The notes under the pieces: generated by a model | What the model was told of the DNA's origin: nothing | Database searches by the model: none | What the model saw: only the letters and a program-made list of their open reading frames with translations | In this document: piece after piece, positions 7,949-16,758 of the stretch | How the letters are laid out: every line of letters begins with the position of its first letter | Position numbering within the stretch: position 1 is the stretch's first letter | Made by a program: the position numbers and the translations under genes | Source: Desulfobacteraceae bacterium UBA2771 | GTDB taxonomy: Bacteria; Desulfobacterota; Desulfobacteria; Desulfobacterales; Desulfosarcinaceae | Length of the DNA stretch: 24,823 nucleotides | Reading direction: 5' to 3' | NCBI GenBank assembly: GCA_002352605.1 | Contig: DEIP01000036.1 | Location: 19,891 to 44,713, forward strand

Positions 7949-7985
7949 AAAACCACCGGTTCGGGCTTATCGCCGGAACCGGTGG
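7947..7985. terminator. Strong hairpin after the Hsp70 operon
   Basis: CCACCGGTTC (7953-7962) pairs perfectly with GAACCGGTGG (7976-7985) around a 13-nt loop, directly after the zinc-ribbon gene. A run of six A residues precedes the stem, so the U tract belongs to the minus-strand transcript and the forward side lacks one. It probably ends or protects the Hsp70 operon mRNA. No minus-strand gene is apparent to its right. Confidence 0.5.
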
Positions 7986-8223
7986 CGGGTCGACCGGTCG
8001 AATGTCGGTCATCCACTCAACGGATCAGCCGACTCTCCCTCCAAAGGAAACTTGGGTTGAATGATGTCGTGGTCGGCCTTCTCCGCTTCCGCCGTTTTGT
8101 AGAATTATCTCTTTGTGTGCCCCTTGCCTGCCACTTTCGCTTGATAAAAGCCGGGTAACCGGTTATGAATATACGCTCAGTTAAAGAAGCGGGTTTTTTA
8201 AGACGAAATATAAAGGACACTAC

Positions 8224-10173
8224 ATGACCACGACCCATACGATAACATTTCTGCCCCACAACCGGGAAATCACGGTGAATGACGGCGAAAGCGTGATCCG
8301 CGCGGCCATGGAGGCCGGCGTTCATATCAATGCCTCCTGCGGCGGCGAGGGCGTCTGCGGCAAATGCCGGGTCATCGTGGAAACCGGCCAGGTAGAGGGG
8401 GGCCTCAGCGAGCAGTTGAGCCCGGCCGACCGGGAAAAAGGATACCGCCTGGCCTGTCGGTCGACGATCACCCAGGATGTGGTCGTGCGTGTGCCAGTGG
8501 AGTCGGCCGTGGATGCCGGCGTCCTGCGCCGGCAATACGTTCCCCGACGCACGGCCCGCATCCGGCAAGGGGATCTCAACGACCTCAAGGAACAGGGGCT
8601 GTTCCTGCCGCCGGTGGAAAAAGTCTACATCGAACTGCCCGAACCCGATAACCAGGACCACCTGCCCGACGTCACCCGGCTGGTGAGCCACCTGAAGCTC
8701 CACCACGACGAACACCGCCTCACCGTCAGCCTGCCCGTCATCCGCAAGATTCCCGACGTACTGCGCGAAAACGGGTTCCGGGTCACCGCCACCCTGGCCC
8801 GGCCGGTCATGGACGACGGCAAGACCGAAATCATCAACGTCCAGCCCGGAGACACCACCGATCGCAACTATGCCATCGCCATGGATATCGGCACCACCAC
8901 CATCTATGGGCAGCTGATCGATCTGAAGCGTGGGGAGGTGTTGTCCGAACATGGCGATTTCAACAGCCAGATCAGCTACGGTGAGGACGTGATCAGCCGA
9001 ATCGTGTTTGCCGAAAAAGAGGGCGGGCTGGAGCGCCTGCACAAGGTGGTCGCGGAAACCATCAACACCATCATCGGCAAGATCGTACGCCGGGCCAAGG
9101 TGGACCCGGACGATATCGCCGCCGTCACCCTGGCCGGCAACACCACCATGACCCAGCTCTTGCTCAAGATCAACCCGCGCTACATCCGGCGCTCACCTTA
9201 CGTACCCGCCTCCACCCTCTACCCGCCCATTCGTGCGGTGGATATCGGTCTGAACCTGCGCGATCATGTCACCGCCCTCGTCTATCCGGCCGTCTCCAGC
9301 TACGTGGGTGGGGATATCGTGGCCGGTGTCATGGGGTCGGGGATGTACCTGGACGAACGGCTGACCCTGTTCATGGATATCGGCACCAATGCGGAGATCG
9401 TCATCGGCAACCGGGACTGGCTGGCCTGCGCCGCCTGCAGTGCCGGACCGGCCTTCGAGGGCGGCGGCATCAAATTCGGCATGCGCGCGGCCAAAGGCGC
9501 CATCGAGGACTTCTCTCTGGACCCGGCGACCTGGGAACCCATGCTTGTGACCATCGACAATGTACGCCCCAAAGGCATCTGCGGGTCCGGTCTGATCATC
9601 ATGACCGCGCTCATGTTCGAGCTGGGCCTGATCAACAACCTGGGCAAATTCAACCGGGATCTGGATACCAATCGCATCCGCGAAGACAACGGGGTTTGGG
9701 AATACGTCCTGGCCTGGGCCGGTGAAACCCAGATCGACCGGGAGATCGCCCTTACCGAAATCGACATCGAAAATCTGATCCGGGCCAAGGGGGCCATCTT
9801 CAGCGGTTGCATGACCCTTTTAACCGAGGTGGGCATGGGCATGGAGGATATCGACCGCATCATCCTGGCCGGCGGTTTCGGCAGCTACGTGGACCTGGAA
9901 AAAGCCATAACCATCGGGTTACTGCCGGAAATCGAACCGGAGAAGGTGACCTTCATCGGCAACAGCTCCCTCCTGGGAGCCAAGATGAGCAGCCTGACCA
10001 ACCGAATTCGCAAGGATGTGGTAGAGGTCACCCGCGGCATGACCAATTTCGAGCTGTCTGAAACCCCATCCTACATGGACAACTATGTGGCGGCCCTGTT
10101 TTTGCCCCACACGGACATGAACCAGTTCCCCCGTCTCGAAGAACGCATGGCTCAGCGACGGCAGGCGTCCTGA
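8224..10173 (+). CDS. acsV: Reductive activator of the corrinoid iron-sulfur protein (RACo/AcsV)
   Basis: A 649-residue protein starting at ATG 8224 with AAAGGA six bases upstream. The N-terminal ~95 residues are a [2Fe-2S] ferredoxin domain with C39, C45, C48 and C78 in the plant-type spacing CxxxxxCxxC...C. After a linker and middle domain, a large actin-like ATPase (ASKHA, DUF4445-type) begins with MDIGTTT (220-226) and contains MDIGTNAE (384-391) and a late AGGFGSYVD motif. RACo uses ATP binding to push an electron from its cluster onto the inactive Co(II) corrinoid of AcsCD, restoring Co(I). Length matches the family. It is upstream of acsD in the same direction but separated by 578 bp with a separate promoter, so it may be controlled independently of the main ACS operon. 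Confidence 0.92.
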   Translation: MTTTHTITFLPHNREITVNDGESVIRAAMEAGVHINASCGGEGVCGKCRVIVETGQVEGGLSEQLSPADREKGYRLACRSTITQDVVVRVPVESAVDAGVLRRQYVPRRTARIRQGDLNDLKEQGLFLPPVEKVYIELPEPDNQDHLPDVTRLVSHLKLHHDEHRLTVSLPVIRKIPDVLRENGFRVTATLARPVMDDGKTEIINVQPGDTTDRNYAIAMDIGTTTIYGQLIDLKRGEVLSEHGDFNSQISYGEDVISRIVFAEKEGGLERLHKVVAETINTIIGKIVRRAKVDPDDIAAVTLAGNTTMTQLLLKINPRYIRRSPYVPASTLYPPIRAVDIGLNLRDHVTALVYPAVSSYVGGDIVAGVMGSGMYLDERLTLFMDIGTNAEIVIGNRDWLACAACSAGPAFEGGGIKFGMRAAKGAIEDFSLDPATWEPMLVTIDNVRPKGICGSGLIIMTALMFELGLINNLGKFNRDLDTNRIREDNGVWEYVLAWAGETQIDREIALTEIDIENLIRAKGAIFSGCMTLLTEVGMGMEDIDRIILAGGFGSYVDLEKAITIGLLPEIEPEKVTFIGNSSLLGAKMSSLTNRIRKDVVEVTRGMTNFELSETPSYMDNYVAALFLPHTDMNQFPRLEERMAQRRQAS

Positions 10174-10751
10174 AATAACGGCGCCGAAAAGGCACCTGAG
10201 GGAAAATCGTTCGAAACCATATACCGATACTGATTTGGCTTGATTCGGTGAGCGGAATCGATGTCAAAGGCCAAATGCAAATTGTCGAATGAAGGCAATA
10301 TAGTTTGAAATTGGGATTTAATCACACTCATCTATTGACAAATAAACCGTCCAACATATAAACATAATCGTTCGTTTTACGCCTTTGGGAAGCGGAGCGC
10401 CATTCCGGCCGACACGGCCCTTTCGCCTTGTTTTACAAGCTGTTCTTCCTACGGACAAACAAGTCATTATTTGCACATCAAAGGACTGTTTTAACGATGC
10501 TGCGTTGCCTGAACACGGGGAATAACCATCGCGTCGACCGCGGCGGAATCCTTTACCCGCCCATATCCTTTCCTGGCTTCTTATCTACCTTCGTAGATAT
10601 CACATATATAAAAAAAATTATGAAAGGGGGCCTAAGCATTTCATTTTCCGGCCGAGTATCTGCGCTCCGGCCATAAAAACAGTGGCACCATGATGATAAT
10701 AATAATACAGCACACCTCAGTCATTAACCGGTAGCTGATAAGGAGGTAACT
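10174..10751 (+). other. 578-bp gap with promoter and long untranslated leader of the ACS operon
   Basis: No convincing gene is present. The stretch contains a sigma70-type promoter at 10335-10362, implying a leader of roughly 380 nt before acsD. Weak hairpins can be drawn, for example GGCCG/CGGCC at 10407-10419 and an imperfect GGCCGAG/CTCCGGCC stem at 10650-10672 followed by an A-rich stretch. I looked for B12-box, SAM and THF riboswitch signatures and did not see them. A short 82-codon open frame (10428-10676) lacks an ATG start and a ribosome-binding site and is not called. Confidence 0.5.
10335..10362 (+). promoter_or_regulatory. Sigma70-type promoter upstream of acsD
   Basis: A perfect TTGACA (10335-10340), a 16-nt spacer and TATAAA (10357-10362), in an AT-rich patch of an otherwise GC-rich region. 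It is the best promoter match seen in the window and lies about 390 bp before the acsD start codon. Transcription from here would produce a long leader. Confidence 0.6.
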
Positions 10752-10754
10752 TTG
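10740..10754 (+). promoter_or_regulatory. Strong Shine-Dalgarno fixing a TTG start for acsD
   Basis: AAGGAGG at 10740-10746 is a full anti-16S match, five bases before TTG at 10752-10754. There is no in-frame ATG or GTG nearby, so the TTG is the start. A rare start codon behind a perfect ribosome-binding site is notable for an abundant enzyme. Confidence 0.8.
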
Positions 10755-12284
10755 AGTTTCGAATTCTACAAGGAATCTTATGCAGGTACAATAAAGGCGA
10801 TCTCCATCGGTAAAGGCGACAAGGCCGTTACCGTCGGGGGCGAAACCTGCTATCCATTCTATCAGTTTGAGGGGGAAATGCCCCACAAACCGAGAGTCGC
10901 CATGGAGATCTGGGACATGGCACCCGAAGAGTGGCCGGCAGCGGCAATGGAACCATTCAAGGACGTGGTCTCGGACCCGGCCGCATGGGCAAAAAAATGT
11001 GTCGATGAGTACGGCGCCGAGATTATCGTGCTCCAGCTCAAAAGCACCGATCCCAACGGCACCGATGCCAGCCCGGCGGATGCATCGGCCACGGTGAAAA
11101 AGGTGATGGGCGCCATCGACGTTCCCCTGGTGGTCTGGGGTATCGCCAACCCCGAAAAAGACGAGGCGGTTTTCAAACAAATCGCCGAAGACTGCCAGGA
11201 TGTGCAGCTGACCCTCGGTCCGGTGGAAGACAAGAACCACAAGGGGATCGGCGCCGCCGCCATGGGCTACGGCCACGCCATCATCAGCTCATCCCCCATC
11301 GATGTCAACCTGGCCAAACAGGTCAACATCCTGCTGGAGAACCTGGGCATGCCCATGGATCGGGTAATCATCGATCCCACCACCGGCGGTCTGGGTTACG
11401 GCCTGGAATACAGCTACTCGGTCATGGAGCGGCTGAGAATGGCCGCCATGGCCCAGGGCGACGACAAGCTCCAGATGCCCCTGATCAACAATCTCGGCAA
11501 CGAAATCTGGAAGTGCAAGGAAGCCAAACAGGGTGTTGACGAAGCCCCGACCCTGGGCGATCCGGAAAGACGCGGCATTCTCATGGAGGCCGTGGGTGCC
11601 GTCACCTACCTGATGGCCGGCTCCGACATCCTGATTATGCGCCACCCCGAATCCATCCGGCTGGTGAAGGCATTCATCGATATCGCCATGGACGGCGGCA
11701 GCGCCGCCGACATCGCTCCCATCGCCAAACGGCTGGAAGGCGTATCCGTGGACCTGGTCGCCTTGGCACCGGCTCCGGACCTGACCATCGAGGAAGAGAA
11801 GAAAGCCGCACCGGCCAAACCCGCCGCCGCACCCAAGGCTGCCGCCGCACCCAAAGCTGCCGCCAAACCGGCCGCTAAACCGGCCGCAGAAAAGAAGGCC
11901 GCGCCGGCTCCGGCTGCTGCCCCGGCCGCACCGCCTGAAGACCCGGAAGCCAAGGCCAAAGCGGAAGCGGAAGCCAAGGCCAAAGCCGAGGCTGAAGTAA
12001 AAGCCAAGGCCGATGCTGTGGCTGAGGCCAAGGCCAAAGCCGAGGCCGATACCAAGGCCAAAGCCGAGGCCGAAGCCAAAGCAAAGGCCGATGCGGAAGT
12101 CAAGGCTCAAGCCGAAGCGGTTGCCAAGCGTGAGGCCGAAGAAGATGCCATGAGGCAGCAGAGAGCGAAGGAACGTGAAGAGAGGGCGGCAAAGGATGCC
12201 GCAACCAAGGATAAAAAGGTTACCATGACGGCGGCCAAGACCCAGAGGTCTGCCTCATCTAAATTTAAGAAGATTAGACGATGA
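10752..12284 (+). CDS. acsD: Corrinoid iron-sulfur protein small (delta) subunit with long low-complexity tail
   Basis: Residues 1 to ~335 are the AcsD/CdhD TIM-barrel-like domain that, with AcsC, cradles the corrinoid accepting the methyl group from AcsE and passing it to AcsB. Recognisable segments include ISSSPIDVNLAKQVN, RVIIDPTTGGLGYGLEYSYS and LINNLGNEIWKCKEAK. Acetogen AcsD is only about 310-325 residues long. Here the protein continues for about 172 residues: an Ala/Pro/Lys-rich linker (~339-395), an Ala/Lys/Glu stretch from residue 400 to about 465 suited to a single charged helix, and a basic end (SSKFKKIRR). The tail is in frame with no interruption. It could tether the complex, bind partners or be disordered; its role is unknown. 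It is the first gene of the acsD-cooS-acsB-acsC run. Confidence 0.9.
   Translation: MSFEFYKESYAGTIKAISIGKGDKAVTVGGETCYPFYQFEGEMPHKPRVAMEIWDMAPEEWPAAAMEPFKDVVSDPAAWAKKCVDEYGAEIIVLQLKSTDPNGTDASPADASATVKKVMGAIDVPLVVWGIANPEKDEAVFKQIAEDCQDVQLTLGPVEDKNHKGIGAAAMGYGHAIISSSPIDVNLAKQVNILLENLGMPMDRVIIDPTTGGLGYGLEYSYSVMERLRMAAMAQGDDKLQMPLINNLGNEIWKCKEAKQGVDEAPTLGDPERRGILMEAVGAVTYLMAGSDILIMRHPESIRLVKAFIDIAMDGGSAADIAPIAKRLEGVSVDLVALAPAPDLTIEEEKKAAPAKPAAAPKAAAAPKAAAKPAAKPAAEKKAAPAPAAAPAAPPEDPEAKAKAEAEAKAKAEAEVKAKADAVAEAKAKAEADTKAKAEAEAKAKADAEVKAQAEAVAKREAEEDAMRQQRAKEREERAAKDAATKDKKVTMTAAKTQRSASSKFKKIRR
11944..12125 (+). repeat. Imperfect in-frame repeats encoding the Ala/Lys/Glu tail of AcsD
   Basis: Short units of the type GCCAAGGCCAAAGC(C/G)GAGGC recur many times with small variations, encoding alternating KAKAEAEA-like residues. 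The purine-rich repeat stays in frame throughout, so length may vary between strains by slippage or unequal recombination. Confidence 0.75.
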
Positions 12285-12349
12285 GGCATCGCTGGTATCA
12301 ATAGCGGCCAAACTATAAATTCAGTAACTAATATGAGGAGGAACCTCAA

Positions 12350-14368
12350 ATGGCAGAAGAAAAAAAAGCTAAGGTAGCCAAGGCTCCGAAACTGGCTGAT
12401 CCGGTTGCATCTTCCATAGATGTAGCATCACAGGAGATGATCGCACGCTCCCATGAACTCGGGGTTGAAACCATATTTGACAGGGCCCTGACCATGAAGC
12501 AATGTGCCATAGGCGTTCAGGGCACGTGCTGTAAAAACTGTTCCATGGGACCTTGCCGTCTGCCTCTCCCCAAAGGCGGCATTGAAGGAGAAGACACAAG
12601 AAAAGGCCTTTGCGGTGCCACAGCCAACACGATTGCCGCCCGAAACTTTATCAGGATGATAGCCGGCGGCGCAGCGGCCCACTCTGATCATGGGCGCTGT
12701 GTTGCAGAAGTCTTTTTGTCCGCGGCACGAAAAGAGACGGAGGCTTATAAGATTAAAGATATTGATAAACTCCTTGAAGTCGCCAAATATCTTGAAGTTG
12801 CCACCACTGTTGAGGTGGACGGGGAAGTGCTGGACAGGGATATCGATGAAATCGCAGTTGAAACCGCAGAAACCGCATTGAACGAATGGGGCAAACCCGA
12901 AGGAGAGCTCCTGACCTTGAAAAAGGCGCCCAAGGCCCGTTATGAACTCTGGAAAAAAATGGGCGTGCTTCCTAGAAATATTGACAGGGAGATCGTCGAG
13001 ATCATGCACCGTACCCATATGGGCGTTGACCAGGATTATAAAAACCTGATGAAACAGGGCACCCGGGCGGCCATTGCAGACGGATGGGGCGGCTCCATGC
13101 TGGCCACCGACATTCAGGACATTCTCTTCGGTACTCCCTATCCGGTCCAGTCCGAGGCCAACCTCGGCGTCATGAAGGAAGATCTCGTAAATATCGTTAT
13201 TCACGGCCATGAGCCTGTCTTGTCGGAGATGATCGTTGCCGTTTGCCAGAAGCAGGAAATAATAGATTATGCCAAAGCACAGGGTGCCAACGGAATCCAG
13301 CTCTCAGGGATCTGTTGTACGGCCAATGAACTTCTTCAGCGCCACGGCGTACCGTTGTGCGGAACCTTTTTACAGCAGGAGCTGGCCATCATCACCGGCG
13401 CAGTCGATGCCATGGTGGTGGATATCCAGTGTATCATGCAGAACATTGCCAATGTTGCAAAATGTTTCCACACCAAGATAATCACCACCCATCCCATCGC
13501 CAAAATGGAGCAGGAGGATGTGATCCATATCGAGTTTGACGAGCACCATGCCATAGAAGATGCCGAGCGGATCGTTAAACTGGCCTGTGACAATTTTAAA
13601 AACCGCGGTGCAGAGGTCATGATTCCGAAGCACAAGGCACCCGTCGTGGCCGGTTTTGGTGTTGAATCCACGGAGTATCATCTGGGGGGATCGTTCCGCG
13701 GTACCTACTATACCCTCAACGACAACATCATAAACGGACGCATCCGCGGTGTTGCCGGCGTCGTCGGGTGCAATAACGCCAGAACAAGGCACAATTATGA
13801 TCATATAACCATATGTAAGGAATTGATCAAAAACGATGTGCTTGTCCTTACCACCGGATGTACGGCAATCGCCTGCGCCATGGAAGGACTGTTGACACCG
13901 GAATCCGCGGCGGTGCACTGCGGCGCCGGTTTGGCTGAAGTATGCGAAACCGTCGGTATTCCGCCTATTCTCCATCTGGGTTCTTGTGTGGACAACAGTC
14001 GCATACTTCTGGCTGCGACAGAGGTGGTGAAAGCCGGCGGACTGGGAAATGATATCTGCGATTGGCCTGTCGCAGGAAGCGCACCTGAGTGGATGAGTGA
14101 GAAAGCCATATCGATCGGCCATTATTTTGTCGCATCCGGTGTTTATACGGTTTTTAGTAACCTGCCCACAACGGGGGCTCCGGTGTTCAACGATTATATC
14201 TGCAAGGAGTTTGAACAACTTTACGGCGGCATGTGGGGTGCTGAGCAGGATCCGATCAAGCATGCCCATCTGATGATTGCCCATATCGATAAAAAACGCA
14301 AAGAACTCGGCATCGACAAGGCCAGGGATCGGGTCATGATGGATTTTGCCGATCGTCAGGCACTTTAG
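12350..14368 (+). CDS. cooS: Anaerobic Ni-CO dehydrogenase catalytic subunit (CooS/AcsA)
   Basis: A 672-residue CODH starting at ATG 12350 behind GAGGAGG. N-terminal cysteines C52, C60, C61, C64, C69 and C88 follow the cluster D / cluster B pattern C-x7-CC-x2-C-x4-C. C-cluster ligands are all identifiable: H287 in HGHEP, C322/C323 in GICCTANE, C361 in DIQCIM, C474 in VVGCNNAR, C504 in TTGCTAIAC and C546 in HLGSCVDNSR. It interconverts CO and CO2 and, in the complex with AcsB, passes CO through an internal tunnel to the A cluster. It lies 65 bp after acsD and 69 bp before acsB. Its codon use is clearly less GC-rich at third positions than that of acsD or acsC, suggesting a different history. 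The symbol acsA is equally used. Confidence 0.95.
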   Translation: MAEEKKAKVAKAPKLADPVASSIDVASQEMIARSHELGVETIFDRALTMKQCAIGVQGTCCKNCSMGPCRLPLPKGGIEGEDTRKGLCGATANTIAARNFIRMIAGGAAAHSDHGRCVAEVFLSAARKETEAYKIKDIDKLLEVAKYLEVATTVEVDGEVLDRDIDEIAVETAETALNEWGKPEGELLTLKKAPKARYELWKKMGVLPRNIDREIVEIMHRTHMGVDQDYKNLMKQGTRAAIADGWGGSMLATDIQDILFGTPYPVQSEANLGVMKEDLVNIVIHGHEPVLSEMIVAVCQKQEIIDYAKAQGANGIQLSGICCTANELLQRHGVPLCGTFLQQELAIITGAVDAMVVDIQCIMQNIANVAKCFHTKIITTHPIAKMEQEDVIHIEFDEHHAIEDAERIVKLACDNFKNRGAEVMIPKHKAPVVAGFGVESTEYHLGGSFRGTYYTLNDNIINGRIRGVAGVVGCNNARTRHNYDHITICKELIKNDVLVLTTGCTAIACAMEGLLTPESAAVHCGAGLAEVCETVGIPPILHLGSCVDNSRILLAATEVVKAGGLGNDICDWPVAGSAPEWMSEKAISIGHYFVASGVYTVFSNLPTTGAPVFNDYICKEFEQLYGGMWGAEQDPIKHAHLMIAHIDKKRKELGIDKARDRVMMDFADRQAL

Positions 14369-14437
14369 GTATCATCAGGATCATGGATTCCGAATGATAA
14401 AAAACAGATATGAAATCCTCAACGAAGGAGGAACAAA

Positions 14438-16651
14438 ATGTCAAGATTGATCGCATTTGCTGCCATCCAGGGCGGTTATAAAGTTGTTTCACAGGCCGAA
14501 GGAGCATTACAGAAAGCGCTCGCAACCTATGATGCGGATACCAAGGTGGGATTTCCCAACACCGGCTATTTTCTGCCGGTAATATATTCACTTTTTGGGA
14601 TCAAAGTCGAAACATTAGAAGATCTGCAGGAACCCCTGGAGATCGCACAGGGTCTTCTTCCCGCCCACATCAAAGGTAAAAACTGGCTTCCTTTCCTGGG
14701 TCCGCTGCTGGACGCAGGTATGGCCGGCATCATATCCTTTGAGATCATAGAAGCGCTCAGGTATCTTAACGAGCCTGATTTCTATCTCCATGCCGAAGAT
14801 CCGGATATCGAAGCGGGAAAACTCTGGACCGGTGCTGCCGACGATACGATCTTCAGGAAAAGAGGGGTCGAGTTCGTGGACGGCACAGCTCCGGGTTTTG
14901 CGGCCATCGTCGGCTCCGCCCCTGATCCGGAAACCGCCAAGATGATCATCGAAGATTACCAGCAACGCGGCCTATACATGTTCCTGGCTGCCAATCATAA
15001 CAACACCACCCTGGTCGAGCAGCTGATCGAAGCCGGGGTGCAGGTGGGGTGGGGCACACGCATCGCCTGCTTCGGACCCGACATCTCATCTGCGGTTTTC
15101 GCATTGGGGTTCGCCAACCGGGTGGCCATGGCCTTCGGCGGCGTTGAGCCGGGCGACTACAGAAAGATTCTCATGTACAACAAGGAGCGGGTGTTTGCAT
15201 TTGTCAACGCCCTGGGCGATGTGGGTACCGAGTGGGGCGTTGCCGCCGCCGGTTGTGTCAACTGGGGTTTTCCAACCATCGCCGACACCGATATTACCCA
15301 GATCCTGCCCACGGGTATCTGTACGTACGAGCATGTTGTGGCCCCGATTGCCCATGATGAGATCTGCGCCAAGTCGGTTGAAGTCCGTGGCCTTAAAACC
15401 CTTGTTTCCGATGTTGAAATTCCGTGCGCCTTCGGCCCGGCCTATGAGGGCGAGCGGGTCAGGGGAGCCGATCTACACTGCCAGGCAGGCGGTGGCAAGA
15501 CCCAGTGCACCGAGCTTTGCAAGATGGCGGAGATGAACGAGATCGAAGACGCCAAGGTGGTGGTAGTCGGCAAGGATGTAACCGATCTCAAGGAGGGGGA
15601 AACCCTGCCGGTAGGTATTTTTGTTCAGATCGCCGGCCGCGAGTTCCAGCCTGATTTCGAACCGATTATCGAACGTCAGATCCATCACCTGATCAACTAC
15701 ATCCAGGGTGTTATGCATATCGGGCAGCGCGATATCTCCTGGATCCGGGTGGGCAAGGCCGCCATCGAAAAGGGCTTCAGCCTGAAAGATATCGGTGTGG
15801 TCCTGCACGCCAAGTTTCACCAGGATTTCGGGAATATCCTCGACAAGGTGCAGATCACCCTTTACACCGAAAAGAAGGATGTGGACGATCTCACCAAACG
15901 TGCCCGGGCCGAATACAAAATGCGCGACGAGCGGGTGGATAAGATGACCGACGAAGATGTCGAAACCTTCTACTCCTGTACGCTGTGCCAGAGTTTTGCC
16001 CCCAACCACGTCTGCTCGGTGAGCCCGGAAAGAACCGGCCTGTGCGGCGCCTACAACTGGATGGACTGCAAGGCCTCTTTTGAGATCAACCCCACCGGAC
16101 CCAACCAGCCCATCGAAAAGGGCGAGTGCATCGATCCGGTTATGGGCCAGTGGAAGGGTGTCAACGACTTCGTCTACAAGGCCTCCCGCGGGGCGGTCAC
16201 CCACTACAACTTCTACTCCATGGTGGTCGATCCCATGACCACCTGCGGCTGCTGCGAGTGCATCGCCGCCATGCTGCCATCCTGCAACGGCGTGATGACC
16301 GTGGGCCGCGACTACGCCGGTGAAACCCCCTGCGGCATGAAGTTCACCACCCTGGCCGGCGTCATGGGCGGTGGCGCGTCATCGCCGGGTTTCGTGGGCC
16401 ATTCCAAGTTCAACATCACCCAGGGAAAATTTATCAAGGGTGACGGCGGTCTGGCCCGTATGGTCTGGATGCCCAAAATCCTGAAGGAAGAGATCAAAGA
16501 ACGTATCGAAAAATACGGTGAAGCAAACGGTATAGACGGATTCTATGACATGATCGCCGATGAGACTGTGGGAATCACCGAGGAGGAGATTCTGCCCTTC
16601 CTCCAGGAAAAAGGCCATCCGGCCCTGACCATGGATCCGCTCATTGGCTAA
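14438..16651 (+). CDS. acsB: Acetyl-CoA synthase (AcsB, CO-methylating, alpha subunit)
   Basis: A 737-residue protein starting at ATG 14438 behind AAGGAGGA, close to the 729 residues of the Moorella enzyme. A-cluster ligands are intact: C514, C517, C526 and C536 hold the 4Fe-4S cube (same 3-9-10 spacing as in Moorella), and the C603-G-C605 motif in TTCGCCEC holds the proximal and distal nickel. It condenses CO, a methyl group from AcsCD and CoA to acetyl-CoA, or cleaves acetyl-CoA in the reverse direction. The N-terminal CODH-contact domain, middle domain and C-terminal A-cluster domain are all present. The first ~150 codons share the lower third-position GC of cooS, while the rest matches acsC and acsD, hinting at a recombination boundary inside the gene. 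Confidence 0.96.
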   Translation: MSRLIAFAAIQGGYKVVSQAEGALQKALATYDADTKVGFPNTGYFLPVIYSLFGIKVETLEDLQEPLEIAQGLLPAHIKGKNWLPFLGPLLDAGMAGIISFEIIEALRYLNEPDFYLHAEDPDIEAGKLWTGAADDTIFRKRGVEFVDGTAPGFAAIVGSAPDPETAKMIIEDYQQRGLYMFLAANHNNTTLVEQLIEAGVQVGWGTRIACFGPDISSAVFALGFANRVAMAFGGVEPGDYRKILMYNKERVFAFVNALGDVGTEWGVAAAGCVNWGFPTIADTDITQILPTGICTYEHVVAPIAHDEICAKSVEVRGLKTLVSDVEIPCAFGPAYEGERVRGADLHCQAGGGKTQCTELCKMAEMNEIEDAKVVVVGKDVTDLKEGETLPVGIFVQIAGREFQPDFEPIIERQIHHLINYIQGVMHIGQRDISWIRVGKAAIEKGFSLKDIGVVLHAKFHQDFGNILDKVQITLYTEKKDVDDLTKRARAEYKMRDERVDKMTDEDVETFYSCTLCQSFAPNHVCSVSPERTGLCGAYNWMDCKASFEINPTGPNQPIEKGECIDPVMGQWKGVNDFVYKASRGAVTHYNFYSMVVDPMTTCGCCECIAAMLPSCNGVMTVGRDYAGETPCGMKFTTLAGVMGGGASSPGFVGHSKFNITQGKFIKGDGGLARMVWMPKILKEEIKERIEKYGEANGIDGFYDMIADETVGITEEEILPFLQEKGHPALTMDPLIG

Positions 16652-16662
16652 CCGGCAAGACG

Positions 16663-16690
16663 ACGGGGCGGGCAACATCGCCCGCCCCGT
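16663..16690 (+). other. Perfect 11-bp GC-rich hairpin between acsB and acsC
   Basis: ACGGGGCGGGC (16663-16673) pairs perfectly with GCCCGCCCCGT (16680-16690) around a 6-nt loop, 11 bp after the acsB stop. No T run follows, so transcription probably continues in part to acsC. It may stabilise the 3' end of the acsB message or attenuate acsC expression. Confidence 0.6.
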
Positions 16691-16758
16691 ACCACAGATG
16701 AACCGATTCCCCGCTCTTTTGGATCGGGTGGATCACCCATACCGACAAGGAGAATAGT

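Noticed and set aside
8017..9042. A 341-codon minus-strand open frame opposite acsV
   Set aside because: It is the antisense of a clear acsV gene with strong third-position GC, which creates long shadow frames; it has no domain signature.
10621..10635. A 13-base string AAAGGGGGCCTAA shared with 24324-24337
   Set aside because: A few 13-base matches are expected by chance in a window of this size, and the flanks do not match.
10428..10676. An 82-codon forward frame in the acsV-acsD gap
   Set aside because: No ATG start, no ribosome-binding site, and no recognisable content; it lies in the leader region.
10681..10700. TGGCAC resembling a sigma54 -24 element upstream of acsD
   Set aside because: The -12 position reads TGAT and not TTGC, so the match fails.
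11289..12110. Long minus-strand frames rich in Gly/Phe/Leu or Ala/Ser opposite the AcsD tail
   Set aside because: They are products of the repetitive Ala/Lys/Glu coding DNA read in reverse.
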